Below, one piece after another: positions 1 to 10,231 of a DNA stretch of 64,000 bases. Location: assembly GCF_009914315.1 (NCBI RefSeq), contig NZ_CP042596.1, positions 3,162,001 to 3,226,000 of the forward strand, written 5' to 3'. Position 1 is the stretch's first letter. Each line of letters begins with the position of its first letter. The translations under genes and the position numbers were made by a program. The notes beneath the pieces are model-generated. The model had not been told where the DNA came from. It saw nothing but the letters and a program-made list of their open reading frames with translations, and ran no database searches. The DNA is from Granulicella sp. WH15 (GTDB taxonomy: Bacteria; Acidobacteriota; Terriglobia; Terriglobales; Acidobacteriaceae).

Positions 1-1354
<1,354 letters not shown>

Positions 1355-1495
1355 AGATCTCTATTAGAACCTCTGAATCGACATATCGGCAGAGGAATCT
1401 CTGCCGCGGTTCAAGAGTAAATGGCGGTCCGGCCTGACTTCAAACTTTGGGGCTTCTCTATTGTTCTCGCAAGCTGCTACAATTCGGCGTCTTTA

Positions 1496-1521
1496 CGCAA
1501 GACCCTTTGCGTAATGCGCAA
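1496..1521 (+). promoter_or_regulatory. Three-half-site operator, copy 1 (putative IclR site)
   Basis: The site reads CGCAA (1496-1500), N6, TTGCG (1507-1511), N5, CGCAA (1517-1521), with all 15 half-site bases matching. It ends 42 bp before the ATG at 1564 of the FG-GAP/DUF1080 gene. The same spacing recurs at six other promoters in the first 20 kb. Assignment to the IclR protein encoded at 15461 is inferred from this distribution. Confidence 0.75.
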
Positions 1522-1563
1522 TTCTCAAACGAGACCTGCGGGGTCTCAAGGAGAAGGCTCACC

Positions 1564-3483
1564 ATGCTGGCGAAACGCTTCGGATATCTTGCTGCCTCCC
1601 TTGCCGTGCTTACGTTTAGTGGAGCGCAGGCTCAAACGCCGAGTTTCAACCCGGACGTTACGTTTCAGGGATCGAGCCTGGCGGGTTGGCACACGCTGGG
1701 GAGTGCGGACTGGCGGGCGGCTGATGGCGTGATCTCTGCCAGCGGATCGGGCTGGCTGGTGCTCGATCGCTCGTACCAGGATACGGGGGTTTATACGCAG
1801 TTCCGGTGCGAGGGGGATTGCGATACCGGCGTGCTGCTGCGGGCTCATAAGACGGAGCAGGGTGGGCTGGAGGGGATCTTCGTCTCCATCAAGGGACAGG
1901 AGCTGGGAGCTTATAACCTGACGCTCGATGCCAGTGGCAAGGAGATCGCGCGCAAGAAGCTGCGGGCCGCCGGGGGGCAGATTCGGTTTGCTCCGCCTGC
2001 TGCGCCGGGTGGGGACGCGCCGCGTGCGATGCCTCCGCTGCGGAGTGGACCTGCGGGTGTGAAGATGCCGATGGATCGGCCTGCGCCGGGGCTGAAGGTC
2101 AATGACTGGAATGAGATTGAGCTGCTGCTCGATGCGGATATTGTTCGGGGGTTTCTCGACGACGGCAGCGGGCAGGTGAGCGCGGCGACCGAGGATATGG
2201 ATGGCTATGGGCCGATTGCTCTGTATGTAGGCGGGGGGAGCAAGGTGCAGTTTCGTAACCTCGCGTACCGCGATCTTGGGGTGCATGTAGAGCCGCTGGA
2301 GATTACGGGCGACCGCTTCAGGATGCAACGGGTGAACCCGTTCTACTACGGCTGGTCGGCCGATGCCGCGGACTTCAATCGCGATGGAAAGATGGATATC
2401 GTCTCGGGGCCGCTGATCTACTTTGGGCCGGACTATACGCGGTCGCGGGAGATCTATCCGGCGCAGGCGGTGAACCCTTCTACGAACTACTCAATGATGG
2501 ACTGGGTGGAGCACGCGTATGACTTTACCGGCGACGGCTGGCCGGATGTGATGACGACCAGTCATGCGGGCGGCGGCAAGGAAGGCGCGGTGCTGTATGT
2601 GAATCCCAAGGGTGAGTCGCGGCGGTGGGAGCACTACCAGGTGGTGTCGCCGATCGATAGCGAAGAGACCGTGATGGGCAATGTGGATGGCAGCGGCAAG
2701 CCTGCGCTGGTGTACGAGGCCGAAGGGTATATGCGGTATGCGACGGTCGATCCGGCTAACCCTACGGGCAAGTGGATTGTGCATACGGTCTCGGAGCGAG
2801 GGCCGTGGGCTCCGCATGGCGTTGGAGTCGGCGACGTGAACGGCGATGGCAAAGCCGACATACTGGGGGCTTATGGGTGGTGGGAGCAGCCTGCGACCAA
2901 CGCGGGAAGCTCGCTGTGGAAGTATCATCCGGAGGCCTTCGGGCGCTGGGGTCGCACCTCTGCTGGAGGCGCGACGATGGGCGTCTATGACGTGAACGGC
3001 GATGGGCTGAACGATGTCGTCACTGTGATTCAGGCGCATGGATGGGGGATCGCGTGGTTCGAGCAGAAGCGTTCGAGTACGGGCGAGATCTCGTTTGTGA
3101 AGCATGTGGTGATGGGCCGGACGGCGGCTGAAAGTGCGGGCGGCGTTGTGTTTACGGAGCCGCATGGATCGACTGTGGCGGATGTCGATGACGATGGCAT
3201 TCCGGACTTTGTGGTTGGGAAGCGTTACTGGTCGCATCTCGATGATTTCTACGATCCCGATCCTTATGGACCTGCGGTGCTGTACTGGTACCGCACGGTG
3301 CGCGACAGCAAGGCTCCGGGCGGCGCACGCCTGGTGCCGGAGCTGATCAACAACCACTCCGGCGTGGGATCGGATGTGCTGGCAGTGGATCTCAATGGCG
3401 ATGGTGCGATGGATATCGTCACCTCAACACGGAGCGGCACGTATATCTTCTGGGGGAAATCCACCTTGAGGAAGAAGAAGTAA
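1564..3483 (+). CDS. Exported DUF1080-like plus FG-GAP/VCBS repeat protein
   Basis: Predicted secreted protein of 639 residues. A signal peptide (MLAKRFGYLAASLAVLTFSG, cleavage after AQA) is followed by a concanavalin-like DUF1080 (3-keto-disaccharide hydrolase family) domain at about 30-235. A seven-bladed-type propeller follows, with six calcium-loop repeats of the DxNxDGxxD kind, from DFNRDGKMD at about 270 to DLNGDGAMD at about 609. The ATG at 1564 is preferred because it follows AAGGAGAAGG and starts the signal peptide; an upstream in-frame extension would lie across the operator. The protein could bind or cleave extracellular polysaccharide or glycoside. It stands first in the catabolic island and shares its operator type with the TonB receptor, PQQ dehydrogenase and transketolase genes. 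Enzymatic activity is not shown by the sequence. Confidence 0.8.
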   Translation: MLAKRFGYLAASLAVLTFSGAQAQTPSFNPDVTFQGSSLAGWHTLGSADWRAADGVISASGSGWLVLDRSYQDTGVYTQFRCEGDCDTGVLLRAHKTEQGGLEGIFVSIKGQELGAYNLTLDASGKEIARKKLRAAGGQIRFAPPAAPGGDAPRAMPPLRSGPAGVKMPMDRPAPGLKVNDWNEIELLLDADIVRGFLDDGSGQVSAATEDMDGYGPIALYVGGGSKVQFRNLAYRDLGVHVEPLEITGDRFRMQRVNPFYYGWSADAADFNRDGKMDIVSGPLIYFGPDYTRSREIYPAQAVNPSTNYSMMDWVEHAYDFTGDGWPDVMTTSHAGGGKEGAVLYVNPKGESRRWEHYQVVSPIDSEETVMGNVDGSGKPALVYEAEGYMRYATVDPANPTGKWIVHTVSERGPWAPHGVGVGDVNGDGKADILGAYGWWEQPATNAGSSLWKYHPEAFGRWGRTSAGGATMGVYDVNGDGLNDVVTVIQAHGWGIAWFEQKRSSTGEISFVKHVVMGRTAAESAGGVVFTEPHGSTVADVDDDGIPDFVVGKRYWSHLDDFYDPDPYGPAVLYWYRTVRDSKAPGGARLVPELINNHSGVGSDVLAVDLNGDGAMDIVTSTRSGTYIFWGKSTLRKKK

Positions 3484-3790
3484 GTCGAGTTCCGGGCAAC
3501 GACAGATAAGTCGATTTTGCCCTGTCAGCATGGACTGATTCGCGCACGATGCGTAGCAGACTGTGTCTTCACCGTGAGTCATCTCTCGCGGACGATCCAC
3601 TCTGCGTTCTTCACGCATGGACGCAAGTGGTGATGTTGCACGCGCTTATCTGCTCTTACTTTTCGATAAAAAATTGACCCTTGACTTCTCTTAAATGCGA
3701 GTGTTAGGGTTCGAGGTCGTCGGCAATATCATTGCATAATACGCATGAATCATTGCACGAAGACCGGCGCACCAATTGGGAGGAAAGTGG
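3484..3790. other. Intergenic region upstream of TonB receptor 1
   Basis: This 307-bp stretch has no convincing gene. A weak promoter candidate, TTGACT followed 17 bp later by TTAGGG, lies near 3680-3710. The operator copy at 3732-3757 lies just downstream of it. Confidence 0.5.
3732..3757 (-). promoter_or_regulatory. Three-half-site operator, copy 2 (reverse orientation)
   Basis: TTGCA (3732-3736), N5, CGCAT (3742-3746), N6, TTGCA (3753-3757). This is the reverse complement layout of copy 1, with three of 15 half-site positions deviating. It ends 33 bp before the ATG at 3791 of the TonB receptor gene. Confidence 0.6.
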
Positions 3791-6700
3791 ATGTCGACTT
3801 CAAGATTGATTCAACGCGTAATAAATATCGGGGTGCTGTGCTTCTCCGTGCTCGCGGCTTCAGCCTATGCGCAAAATACGACCGGCTCGATTGTGGGTCA
3901 GGTGATGGATGCAACCGGAGCCGCCGTGAGCAATGCGACGGTCATTGTGACTAACGATGCGACCAGAGAGACGCATACCGTCCAGACCAACGACACCGGC
4001 GCTTACCAGGTGCTGACGCTGCAGCCGGGACAGTACAAGGTGGATGTGGACAGCGCCGGATTCAAGCACTACTCGCGCGATCCGGTGGAGGTGCAGGTTG
4101 AGCTGACCTCGCGCATCAACGTGCCGATGGAGATTGGAACCCAGAACGAGCAGGTGACGATCACGTCGCAGGCTCCGATCATCCAGTCGGAGAACGCGGC
4201 TCTGGGCCAGGTGGTACAGGGTCGCGCGGTGACCGAGATGCCGTTGAATGGGCGCAACGTGCTGGCGCTGGTCGGACTGGTTCCGGGCGTGGTGCCGCAG
4301 GGAGGCTCCTCCGGCAACCTGACCGGGCAGAACGTCTTCTCGGCGGGTAACTACCAGATCGGCGGAGGCAATGCGAACCAGAGCTCGACACTGGTCGATG
4401 GTGCGCCCGTGAATATCTCCTATGGCAATGCGACGATCCTGGTGCCTTCGCAGGATTCGGTACAGGAGTTCCGCGTACAGACGAACAACAACACCGCGGA
4501 GTATGGCATGTACGCCGGTGGTGTCATCAACATCACGACCAAGTCTGGCACCAACAGCATTCATGGCACGGCGTATGAGTTCCTGCGCAATACGGTCTTC
4601 AACTCCACGCCATACTTCTCGAAGCACAGCGCGAGTCCGCTGGCCAAGAACCCGCTGCACCAGAACCAGTTCGGCGGCAACATCAGCTTCCCGATTATCA
4701 AGGACAAGCTCTTCGGCTTCTTTGACTATCAGGGTTATCGCAATACGACCGGCCTGCTGTACAACTACACGGTTCCCACTGCGGCTGAGCGTAGCGGCGA
4801 CTTCTCGGCTCTTTCCACGCCGATCTATGACCCGCTCACGACCTGCGGCACTGGCTCGAACCCCGCTTGCACGGACGCTCAGAGGCAGGGACTCGCTCCC
4901 ACGCGTACGCAGTTCTCTTACAAGGGGCAACTCAACGTCATCGACCCGGCCCGCTTCAGCACCGTGGCGAAGAACCTGATTGCATTCCCCTACTGGGCTG
5001 CTCCTACCAACAATGCCTTGACGCAGAACTTCCAGCGCTATGCGACCGCCGGTGGAAACAACGACCAGTACAACGGTCGTGTTGACTATGCACTGAGCGA
5101 TAAGCAGCGCATCTTCGGGCGGTATACGCAGTGGAACTCGAAGAATATTGCGCCGCAGACGTATAACAACGGTCTCATCACCGGAGACCAGACCTCGCCG
5201 GAGTCCTTCTCGACCAAGCAGATCGTAGCCGGTGACTCGTACCTCTTCAACCCAACCTCCATTGGGGATATCCGCATCTCGTACACGCGCTGGAACTATC
5301 AGCGCACGCCGGGAACGCTGGGCTACGATGAGACGCAGCTTGGGCTGCCGTCTTACTTCGGCCAGATTGCGCAGTTGAATAACCTGACACCTTCGACGAC
5401 CGTGCCCGCGATCACGATGACCAACCCGACAATCAACAACGTCGGCACGGGTCTGATTAAATCCATCAACAGCAACTACGTGATTGCACCCAGCTTCACT
5501 AAGACGCTGAAGAACCATACCCTCAAGGTCGGTGCGGATCTTCGTCGCCTGGATCAGCAGTACTTCCAGAACAATGCGCCGGGCGGCACGTTCGCGTTCG
5601 ACAACGTGTTCACTGGTAAGAGCGCGTCGGCAGCGAGCGGCACGGGTAATCCCTTTGCCTCGTTCCTGCTGGGCTATGGGGCTACGGGAACGGTGCAGAT
5701 CGCGCCTTCGACTTACACGGCGATCTACTACCAGGGCTACTTTATCTCTGACACATGGCTGGCTACTCCGAAGCTGACGCTGACGCTGGGGCTGCGGTAT
5801 GAGATCCCCGGAACCTACCGCGAGCGCAACCAGCGCATCGCTACCTTCAACCCAACGGAGGTGAACCCAGTACTGGGCTCTATCTCTGTCGGCGGCAACC
5901 CGGTGTTGGGTGCGTTTGACCTGGTCGGCACGCCGCAGCATCCTGCGGCGGGTGAGCGCAACGAACACTACACGGACTTTCTTCCGCGGCTTGGGCTTGC
6001 GTATCGCGTTGATGACAATACCGTCATTCGTGCGGGCTGGGGCATGTTCGTTCTGCCCTCGGACCTGACGTTTACGGATTCGCCGGTGCAGTCCGGCATC
6101 AACTACGTGAACAATGTTGAGGTGACCTCGAACGACAACGGAAATACTCCGTCCGCTACGCTCGATAATCCTTATCCGAGTGGGCTTACCGGAGCGCCGG
6201 GACGTAACCCCGCTTACCAGCAGATTCTGCTGGGTGGATCTGCGAACTCGGTGCTGGCCAATGAGGAGAACGGCATCACGTATCAATGGAACTTTGCCGT
6301 TCAGCGGCAGATGCCGATGGGAATCGCGGTGGAGGCGGCCTATGCAGGACTGCATGGATCGCACCTGCCGGTGAGCATCGGAGTGAACCAGGTGCCTGCC
6401 TCGTATCTGAGCCAGGCGGCGGGTGATCCGGCTTGTAATCAGGGCACGCCCTCTTCGACCTGCTTCTTGACCAAACAGGTTACAAATCCGCTCTACGGCA
6501 GGATCTCGCAGGGCAATCTGCAGAACCCGACGGTTCCGCAAAACCAGTTGCTGCGGCCCTTCCCGCAGTATGGCAATATCTCCAATCCCGGCTCGTTTAC
6601 GGGCTTCAGCAACTACAACGCTCTACAGGCCAAGGTGGAGAAGCGGTTCCACTCGGGCGGCGTGCTGCTGGGCTCGTATACGTTCTCGAAGATGATGACG

Positions 6701-7387
6701 AACGCGGAGAGCCTGACGCAGTGGCTGGAGGCGACGGGCAATGCTCCGGCGTATCAGAACCTGTCGAACCTGGGTGCGGAGTACTCGCTCTCGGAGTTCG
6801 ATACGCGGCAACGGCTGGTCATCAGCTATGTCTACTCGCTGCCGTTCGGGCGTGGGCAGGCGTTCGGCTCGAATGTCCATGGGCTGATGGATAAGGTGGT
6901 ATCCGGCTGGGGCGTCAATGGCGTGACGACGTTCCAGGAGGGCTTCCCTCTCGGCATCAGTATGCAGCAGAACAACATTACGACCTATGCGCTGCAAGGC
7001 TCGACGCGTCCGAACGTGGTGCCGGGAGTGAATAAGAAGATTGGCGGCGCGGTGCAGAAACGACTGGGCGATGCCAGCTCCACCTCGACTTACTTCAATA
7101 CGGCTGCCTTTACGGCTCCCGCGACAGCGTTCTCGTTCGGCAATGAATCGCGGCTCGATAGCTCGTTGCGGGCTCCAGGGCAGGCAAACTATGACCTGGC
7201 GCTGTACAAGGACACGCATCTGACGGAACGGGTGCTGTTCCAGTTCCGCGTCGAGTCGTTCAACCTGTTCAACCGTGTGCAGTTTGGTGTTCCCAATACG
7301 GCTATCGGCAATGCGCAGGTGGGGCAGATTACGACGCAGCTCAATCAGCCGCGACTGTTGCAGCTTTCGGGCCGGTTCAACTTCTAA
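3791..7387 (+). CDS. TonB-dependent receptor with carboxypeptidase-regulatory domain
   Basis: Outer-membrane receptor of 1198 residues, expected to import a bulky ligand with energy from TonB-ExbBD. After a signal peptide (cleavage near SAYAQN) comes a CarboxypepD_reg-like beta-sandwich (GSIVGQVMDATGAAVSNATV, about 30-110). A plug domain follows with the acidobacterial signature TEMPLNGRNVLALVGLVPG (about 145-165), then a long beta-barrel ending in an aromatic C-terminus (SGRFNF). The ATG at 3791 is chosen because GGGAGGAAAG lies just upstream; a TTG 15 bp earlier lacks this spacing. It carries the shared three-half-site operator, so its ligand is probably the carbohydrate used by this island. 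A perfect 14-bp hairpin follows the stop codon. Confidence 0.93.
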   Translation: MSTSRLIQRVINIGVLCFSVLAASAYAQNTTGSIVGQVMDATGAAVSNATVIVTNDATRETHTVQTNDTGAYQVLTLQPGQYKVDVDSAGFKHYSRDPVEVQVELTSRINVPMEIGTQNEQVTITSQAPIIQSENAALGQVVQGRAVTEMPLNGRNVLALVGLVPGVVPQGGSSGNLTGQNVFSAGNYQIGGGNANQSSTLVDGAPVNISYGNATILVPSQDSVQEFRVQTNNNTAEYGMYAGGVINITTKSGTNSIHGTAYEFLRNTVFNSTPYFSKHSASPLAKNPLHQNQFGGNISFPIIKDKLFGFFDYQGYRNTTGLLYNYTVPTAAERSGDFSALSTPIYDPLTTCGTGSNPACTDAQRQGLAPTRTQFSYKGQLNVIDPARFSTVAKNLIAFPYWAAPTNNALTQNFQRYATAGGNNDQYNGRVDYALSDKQRIFGRYTQWNSKNIAPQTYNNGLITGDQTSPESFSTKQIVAGDSYLFNPTSIGDIRISYTRWNYQRTPGTLGYDETQLGLPSYFGQIAQLNNLTPSTTVPAITMTNPTINNVGTGLIKSINSNYVIAPSFTKTLKNHTLKVGADLRRLDQQYFQNNAPGGTFAFDNVFTGKSASAASGTGNPFASFLLGYGATGTVQIAPSTYTAIYYQGYFISDTWLATPKLTLTLGLRYEIPGTYRERNQRIATFNPTEVNPVLGSISVGGNPVLGAFDLVGTPQHPAAGERNEHYTDFLPRLGLAYRVDDNTVIRAGWGMFVLPSDLTFTDSPVQSGINYVNNVEVTSNDNGNTPSATLDNPYPSGLTGAPGRNPAYQQILLGGSANSVLANEENGITYQWNFAVQRQMPMGIAVEAAYAGLHGSHLPVSIGVNQVPASYLSQAAGDPACNQGTPSSTCFLTKQVTNPLYGRISQGNLQNPTVPQNQLLRPFPQYGNISNPGSFTGFSNYNALQAKVEKRFHSGGVLLGSYTFSKMMTNAESLTQWLEATGNAPAYQNLSNLGAEYSLSEFDTRQRLVISYVYSLPFGRGQAFGSNVHGLMDKVVSGWGVNGVTTFQEGFPLGISMQQNNITTYALQGSTRPNVVPGVNKKIGGAVQKRLGDASSTSTYFNTAAFTAPATAFSFGNESRLDSSLRAPGQANYDLALYKDTHLTERVLFQFRVESFNLFNRVQFGVPNTAIGNAQVGQITTQLNQPRLLQLSGRFNF

Positions 7388-7408
7388 CTGCATTGCTTAT
7401 CGCAACTC

Positions 7409-7443
7409 AAAGAGGGGTAGCCCAATGGCTACCCCTCTTTTCT
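7409..7443 (+). terminator. Rho-independent terminator after TonB receptor 1
   Basis: A perfect 14-bp stem (7409-7422 with 7427-7440) has the loop CAAT and is followed by a T-containing tail. It separates the receptor from the cytochrome gene downstream. Confidence 0.85.
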
Positions 7444-7497
7444 GTCCTTCATGACAATGATTGTCTGCGTGCCGTAAGCTTCTTACTACTGATTCCC

Positions 7498-9831
7498 ATG
7501 AAGCCGATGAAGAAGAGATCGAAGAGTACTGCTCCGGTGAAGATCGAAGCCCCTGTGCCTGCTTCAGGACGGCTTTGGCGGCGCGGGGTCGCGGTGCTGT
7601 TCGGGGTTGGCGCGCTGCTATGCCTGGGATGGGTGGTGGGGCATCGGCATCGGGAGAGGGTGCCTGTAGTGCGGGCGCAGTCGGACTATGTAGACCCCGC
7701 TGTGTGTGCTACGTGCCACTCGCAGATCGCGGCTACTTATAAGAAGACCGGTATGGGGCGGTCGTTTTATCAGCCGACTGATAAGAATGTGATCGAGGAT
7801 TACACGGGGACGCACACCCTCGACCATAAGCTATCGGGGATGCACTACGCGATGGTCGAGCGCGATGGAAGGTTCTTCCAGAGGCGCAGTACTGCGGGCT
7901 TCGATGGCAAGGAAGCGAACGTCGTTGAGCAGCAAGTGGATTATGTAATCGGATCGGGGAATCATGCGCGCACCTATCTGCACCGCACGCAGGAGGGCAA
8001 GCTGGTCGAGCTGCCGGTGAGCTGGTACACGGAGCGCTCGGGATACTGGGCGATGAGTCCGGGGTTCGATCGTGCGAGCCAGACCGATATGCGCGGCACG
8101 ATCACGGCGGAGTGCATGTTCTGCCACAACGGCTATCCTGCGATGGACTCGCCGACGGCGAACGACGATGTGAAGGAAGGGGTCTTCCCTGCTCGACTGC
8201 CGGAGGGGATCGACTGCCAGCGGTGTCATGGGCCCGGACGGGCTCATGTAGCTGCTGTGACCTCGGGCAAGGCGTCAATCGAGGAGATTCGAGCTGCGAT
8301 TGTGAATCCGCGAAAGTTGCCGCGTGACCGTCAAATGGAGGTGTGCATGGAGTGTCACCTGGGCACGAGCGCGCTGCATACTCCGCCGGAGATACGTAAC
8401 TATAGCCGTGACGTATTCTCTTTCCGTCCGGGCCAAAGCCTGGGGGACTACAAGATGTACTTTGAAGCTCCCAAGGATAATAAGCACGAGGACTTTGAGA
8501 TTGCTCATGCGGCTTATCGGCTGCGGGAATCAGCTTGCTATCTGAAGAGCTCGATGACGTGCATTACATGCCATAACCCGCATGATATTCCCCGTGGCGA
8601 GGAAGCCGTGCGCAAGTACACCGCGGTCTGTCTGAGCTGTCATGCCGCGGTAAAGCACACCGTGGCGCTGCCTGCGAGCCAGAATTGTCTTTCATGTCAT
8701 ATGCCGAAGCGGCGGGCGGCGGGCTCGGTGCATGTTGTCATGACCGATCACTATATTCAGAGGTATCGGCCTGCAGGCGATCTGCTTGCGCCGCTGGCTG
8801 AGAGTACGCTGCCGCCGGATAAGAATCTTGTGGATCTTTACTATCCGGCCAAAGGTTCTGATACGGCTAAGGATGAGTTGTATCTGGCCGTCGCTCGCGT
8901 GGACGATGGCGATGGGGTGCAGGGGCTGAAGCAGTTGCAGAGTGTGGTGGATCGGCAGTCGCCGACAATGCCTGAACCTTATCTGGAATTGGCGCGAGCC
9001 TATGCGCGCAGAGGCAGAAACTCGGATGCGGTGAGGTGGTTCGATGCTGCGCTCGCGCATCGGCCCGGTGATCGGCAGGCCATGCGGGAGATAGTTCCGG
9101 CGCTATATGCCACGGGGCAGGATGCGCGGGCGCTGGACGTATTGCAAAAGGGCGTGGCGTTGTATCCCAAAGACGATCTACTGCTGACCGATCTGGGGAA
9201 CGCCTATCTGCGCAAGGAGAGGCTGGCCGAGGCACAGGAGGCGTTGAACCGTGCGCTGGCCGTCAATCCGGAGCGCTCGGAGGCGCACAACCTGCTGGGG
9301 CTTGTGGCGTTGCGGCGCGGAGATGCGGCGTTGGCCGAGCAGTCCTTCCGTGAGGCGATTCGTTGGGAGCCTGATCTTGCGGAGGCACAGAATAATCTCG
9401 GCTCGTTGTTGACCAGTAACCATAGCTTCGCCGAGGCGGAGTTTCATCTGGACAAAGCTCTTGCGGTCAACCCGAACTACGCGGAGGCGCATCATGGGCT
9501 TGGCCTGCTCAGCATTCTGACTAACTCGATTCCTCGGGCCACCACCGAGCTTAGGGCAGCGGTGCGGCTCGAGCCGGGGTCGGCGGAGATGCACAGCGAT
9601 CTGGCCGATCTGCTGGCGGCCCAGGGTCATGTGCCGGAGGCAGCGGAAGAGTATGAGAGGGTGTTGCAGATAAAGCCTGACCAGGGGGATGCGCAGCTTG
9701 GGCTGGGGTTGGCGTTGCTGCGGGAGCATCGTGCTGCGGAGGCCAAAACTCATCTGGAACAGGCAGCAGTGAGTAGTGATGAAAATGTAAGCCATGCGGC
9801 GGCAGAGGCATTGCGACAGATTGAACGATGA
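7498..9831 (+). CDS. Seven-haem c-type cytochrome with C-terminal TPR array
   Basis: Predicted periplasmic, membrane-anchored protein of 777 residues. An N-terminal hydrophobic segment (GVAVLFGVGALLCLGWVVG) is followed by seven CxxCH haem-binding motifs: CATCH (about 70), CMFCH, CQRCH, CMECH, CITCH, CLSCH and CLSCH. The C-terminal half, from about residue 460, is a run of tetratricopeptide repeats with the usual A/G-Y-A and N-x-L-G spacing. The family resembles cytochrome c554/nitrite-reductase-like multihaem proteins fused to TPRs. The ATG at 7498 is used; an upstream in-frame start would run across the terminator. No shared operator is seen before it, although it sits between the receptor and the PQQ dehydrogenase. 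It may accept electrons from a periplasmic oxidation, but this is inference. Confidence 0.85.
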   Translation: MKPMKKRSKSTAPVKIEAPVPASGRLWRRGVAVLFGVGALLCLGWVVGHRHRERVPVVRAQSDYVDPAVCATCHSQIAATYKKTGMGRSFYQPTDKNVIEDYTGTHTLDHKLSGMHYAMVERDGRFFQRRSTAGFDGKEANVVEQQVDYVIGSGNHARTYLHRTQEGKLVELPVSWYTERSGYWAMSPGFDRASQTDMRGTITAECMFCHNGYPAMDSPTANDDVKEGVFPARLPEGIDCQRCHGPGRAHVAAVTSGKASIEEIRAAIVNPRKLPRDRQMEVCMECHLGTSALHTPPEIRNYSRDVFSFRPGQSLGDYKMYFEAPKDNKHEDFEIAHAAYRLRESACYLKSSMTCITCHNPHDIPRGEEAVRKYTAVCLSCHAAVKHTVALPASQNCLSCHMPKRRAAGSVHVVMTDHYIQRYRPAGDLLAPLAESTLPPDKNLVDLYYPAKGSDTAKDELYLAVARVDDGDGVQGLKQLQSVVDRQSPTMPEPYLELARAYARRGRNSDAVRWFDAALAHRPGDRQAMREIVPALYATGQDARALDVLQKGVALYPKDDLLLTDLGNAYLRKERLAEAQEALNRALAVNPERSEAHNLLGLVALRRGDAALAEQSFREAIRWEPDLAEAQNNLGSLLTSNHSFAEAEFHLDKALAVNPNYAEAHHGLGLLSILTNSIPRATTELRAAVRLEPGSAEMHSDLADLLAAQGHVPEAAEEYERVLQIKPDQGDAQLGLGLALLREHRAAEAKTHLEQAAVSSDENVSHAAAEALRQIER

Positions 9832-9955
9832 GCCACTTTGCAGAAAAGAGTTCCGCAGCGACTAAAGCCGTGTTCATGGATGGCGAATTTGTGACGCGGC
9901 TGAAACCGTTCCCTGAAGGACGGGACGTAAGGAGCGGATCGGCGGCGATGTTGAA

Positions 9956-9983
9956 ACCCATGCCTTAAAAGCGAGACATGGGT
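9956..9983. repeat. ACCCATG hairpin repeat (family 4), copy 1
   Basis: Arms ACCCATG (9956-9962) and CATGGGT (9977-9983) flank an A-rich loop and are followed by ACCCGG. A similar element lies at 51811-51835. The type resembles short palindromes common between genes of Terriglobia; it may also terminate the cytochrome transcript. Confidence 0.5.
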
Positions 9984-10060
9984 ACCCGGATTTGTGGCTG
10001 AAGATGGACGTTGACTTACGTGTTTTGGGGTTGCTAGTATGTCGTTCTCTTTAGATCATG

Positions 10061-10086
10061 CGCAATACGAATTGCGTATCGCGCAA
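10061..10086 (+). promoter_or_regulatory. Three-half-site operator, copy 3
   Basis: CGCAA (10061-10065), N6, TTGCG (10072-10076), N5, CGCAA (10082-10086), with all 15 positions matching. It lies 145 bp before the ATG of the PQQ dehydrogenase, farther than at most other sites, so the transcription start may be far upstream. Confidence 0.72.
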
Positions 10087-10231
10087 TAAACGAAAAAGGC
10101 CTTGCATGAGCACTCCGTTGCATGTATCCCGCCGTGGTTAGACGCCGATGACCGCGGCATAAAACACCCTGACTACCGCCTCAAGATCTTGTAACAAACG
10201 GAAGACGATTTAACAGGAGTTAGACCAACCA

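Larger units (their letters stand above)
9832..10231. other. Intergenic region upstream of PQQ dehydrogenase
   Basis: A 400-bp gap without a convincing gene. It holds a repeat hairpin at 9956-9983, the operator copy at 10061-10086, and an AACAGGAG ribosome-binding site just before the ATG at 10232. Confidence 0.5.

Noticed and set aside
3860..6541. 893-residue open frame on the minus strand inside TonB receptor 1
   Set aside because: It is Arg/His-rich, has no domain, and lies antisense to a well-supported receptor gene; typical of GC-rich coding DNA.
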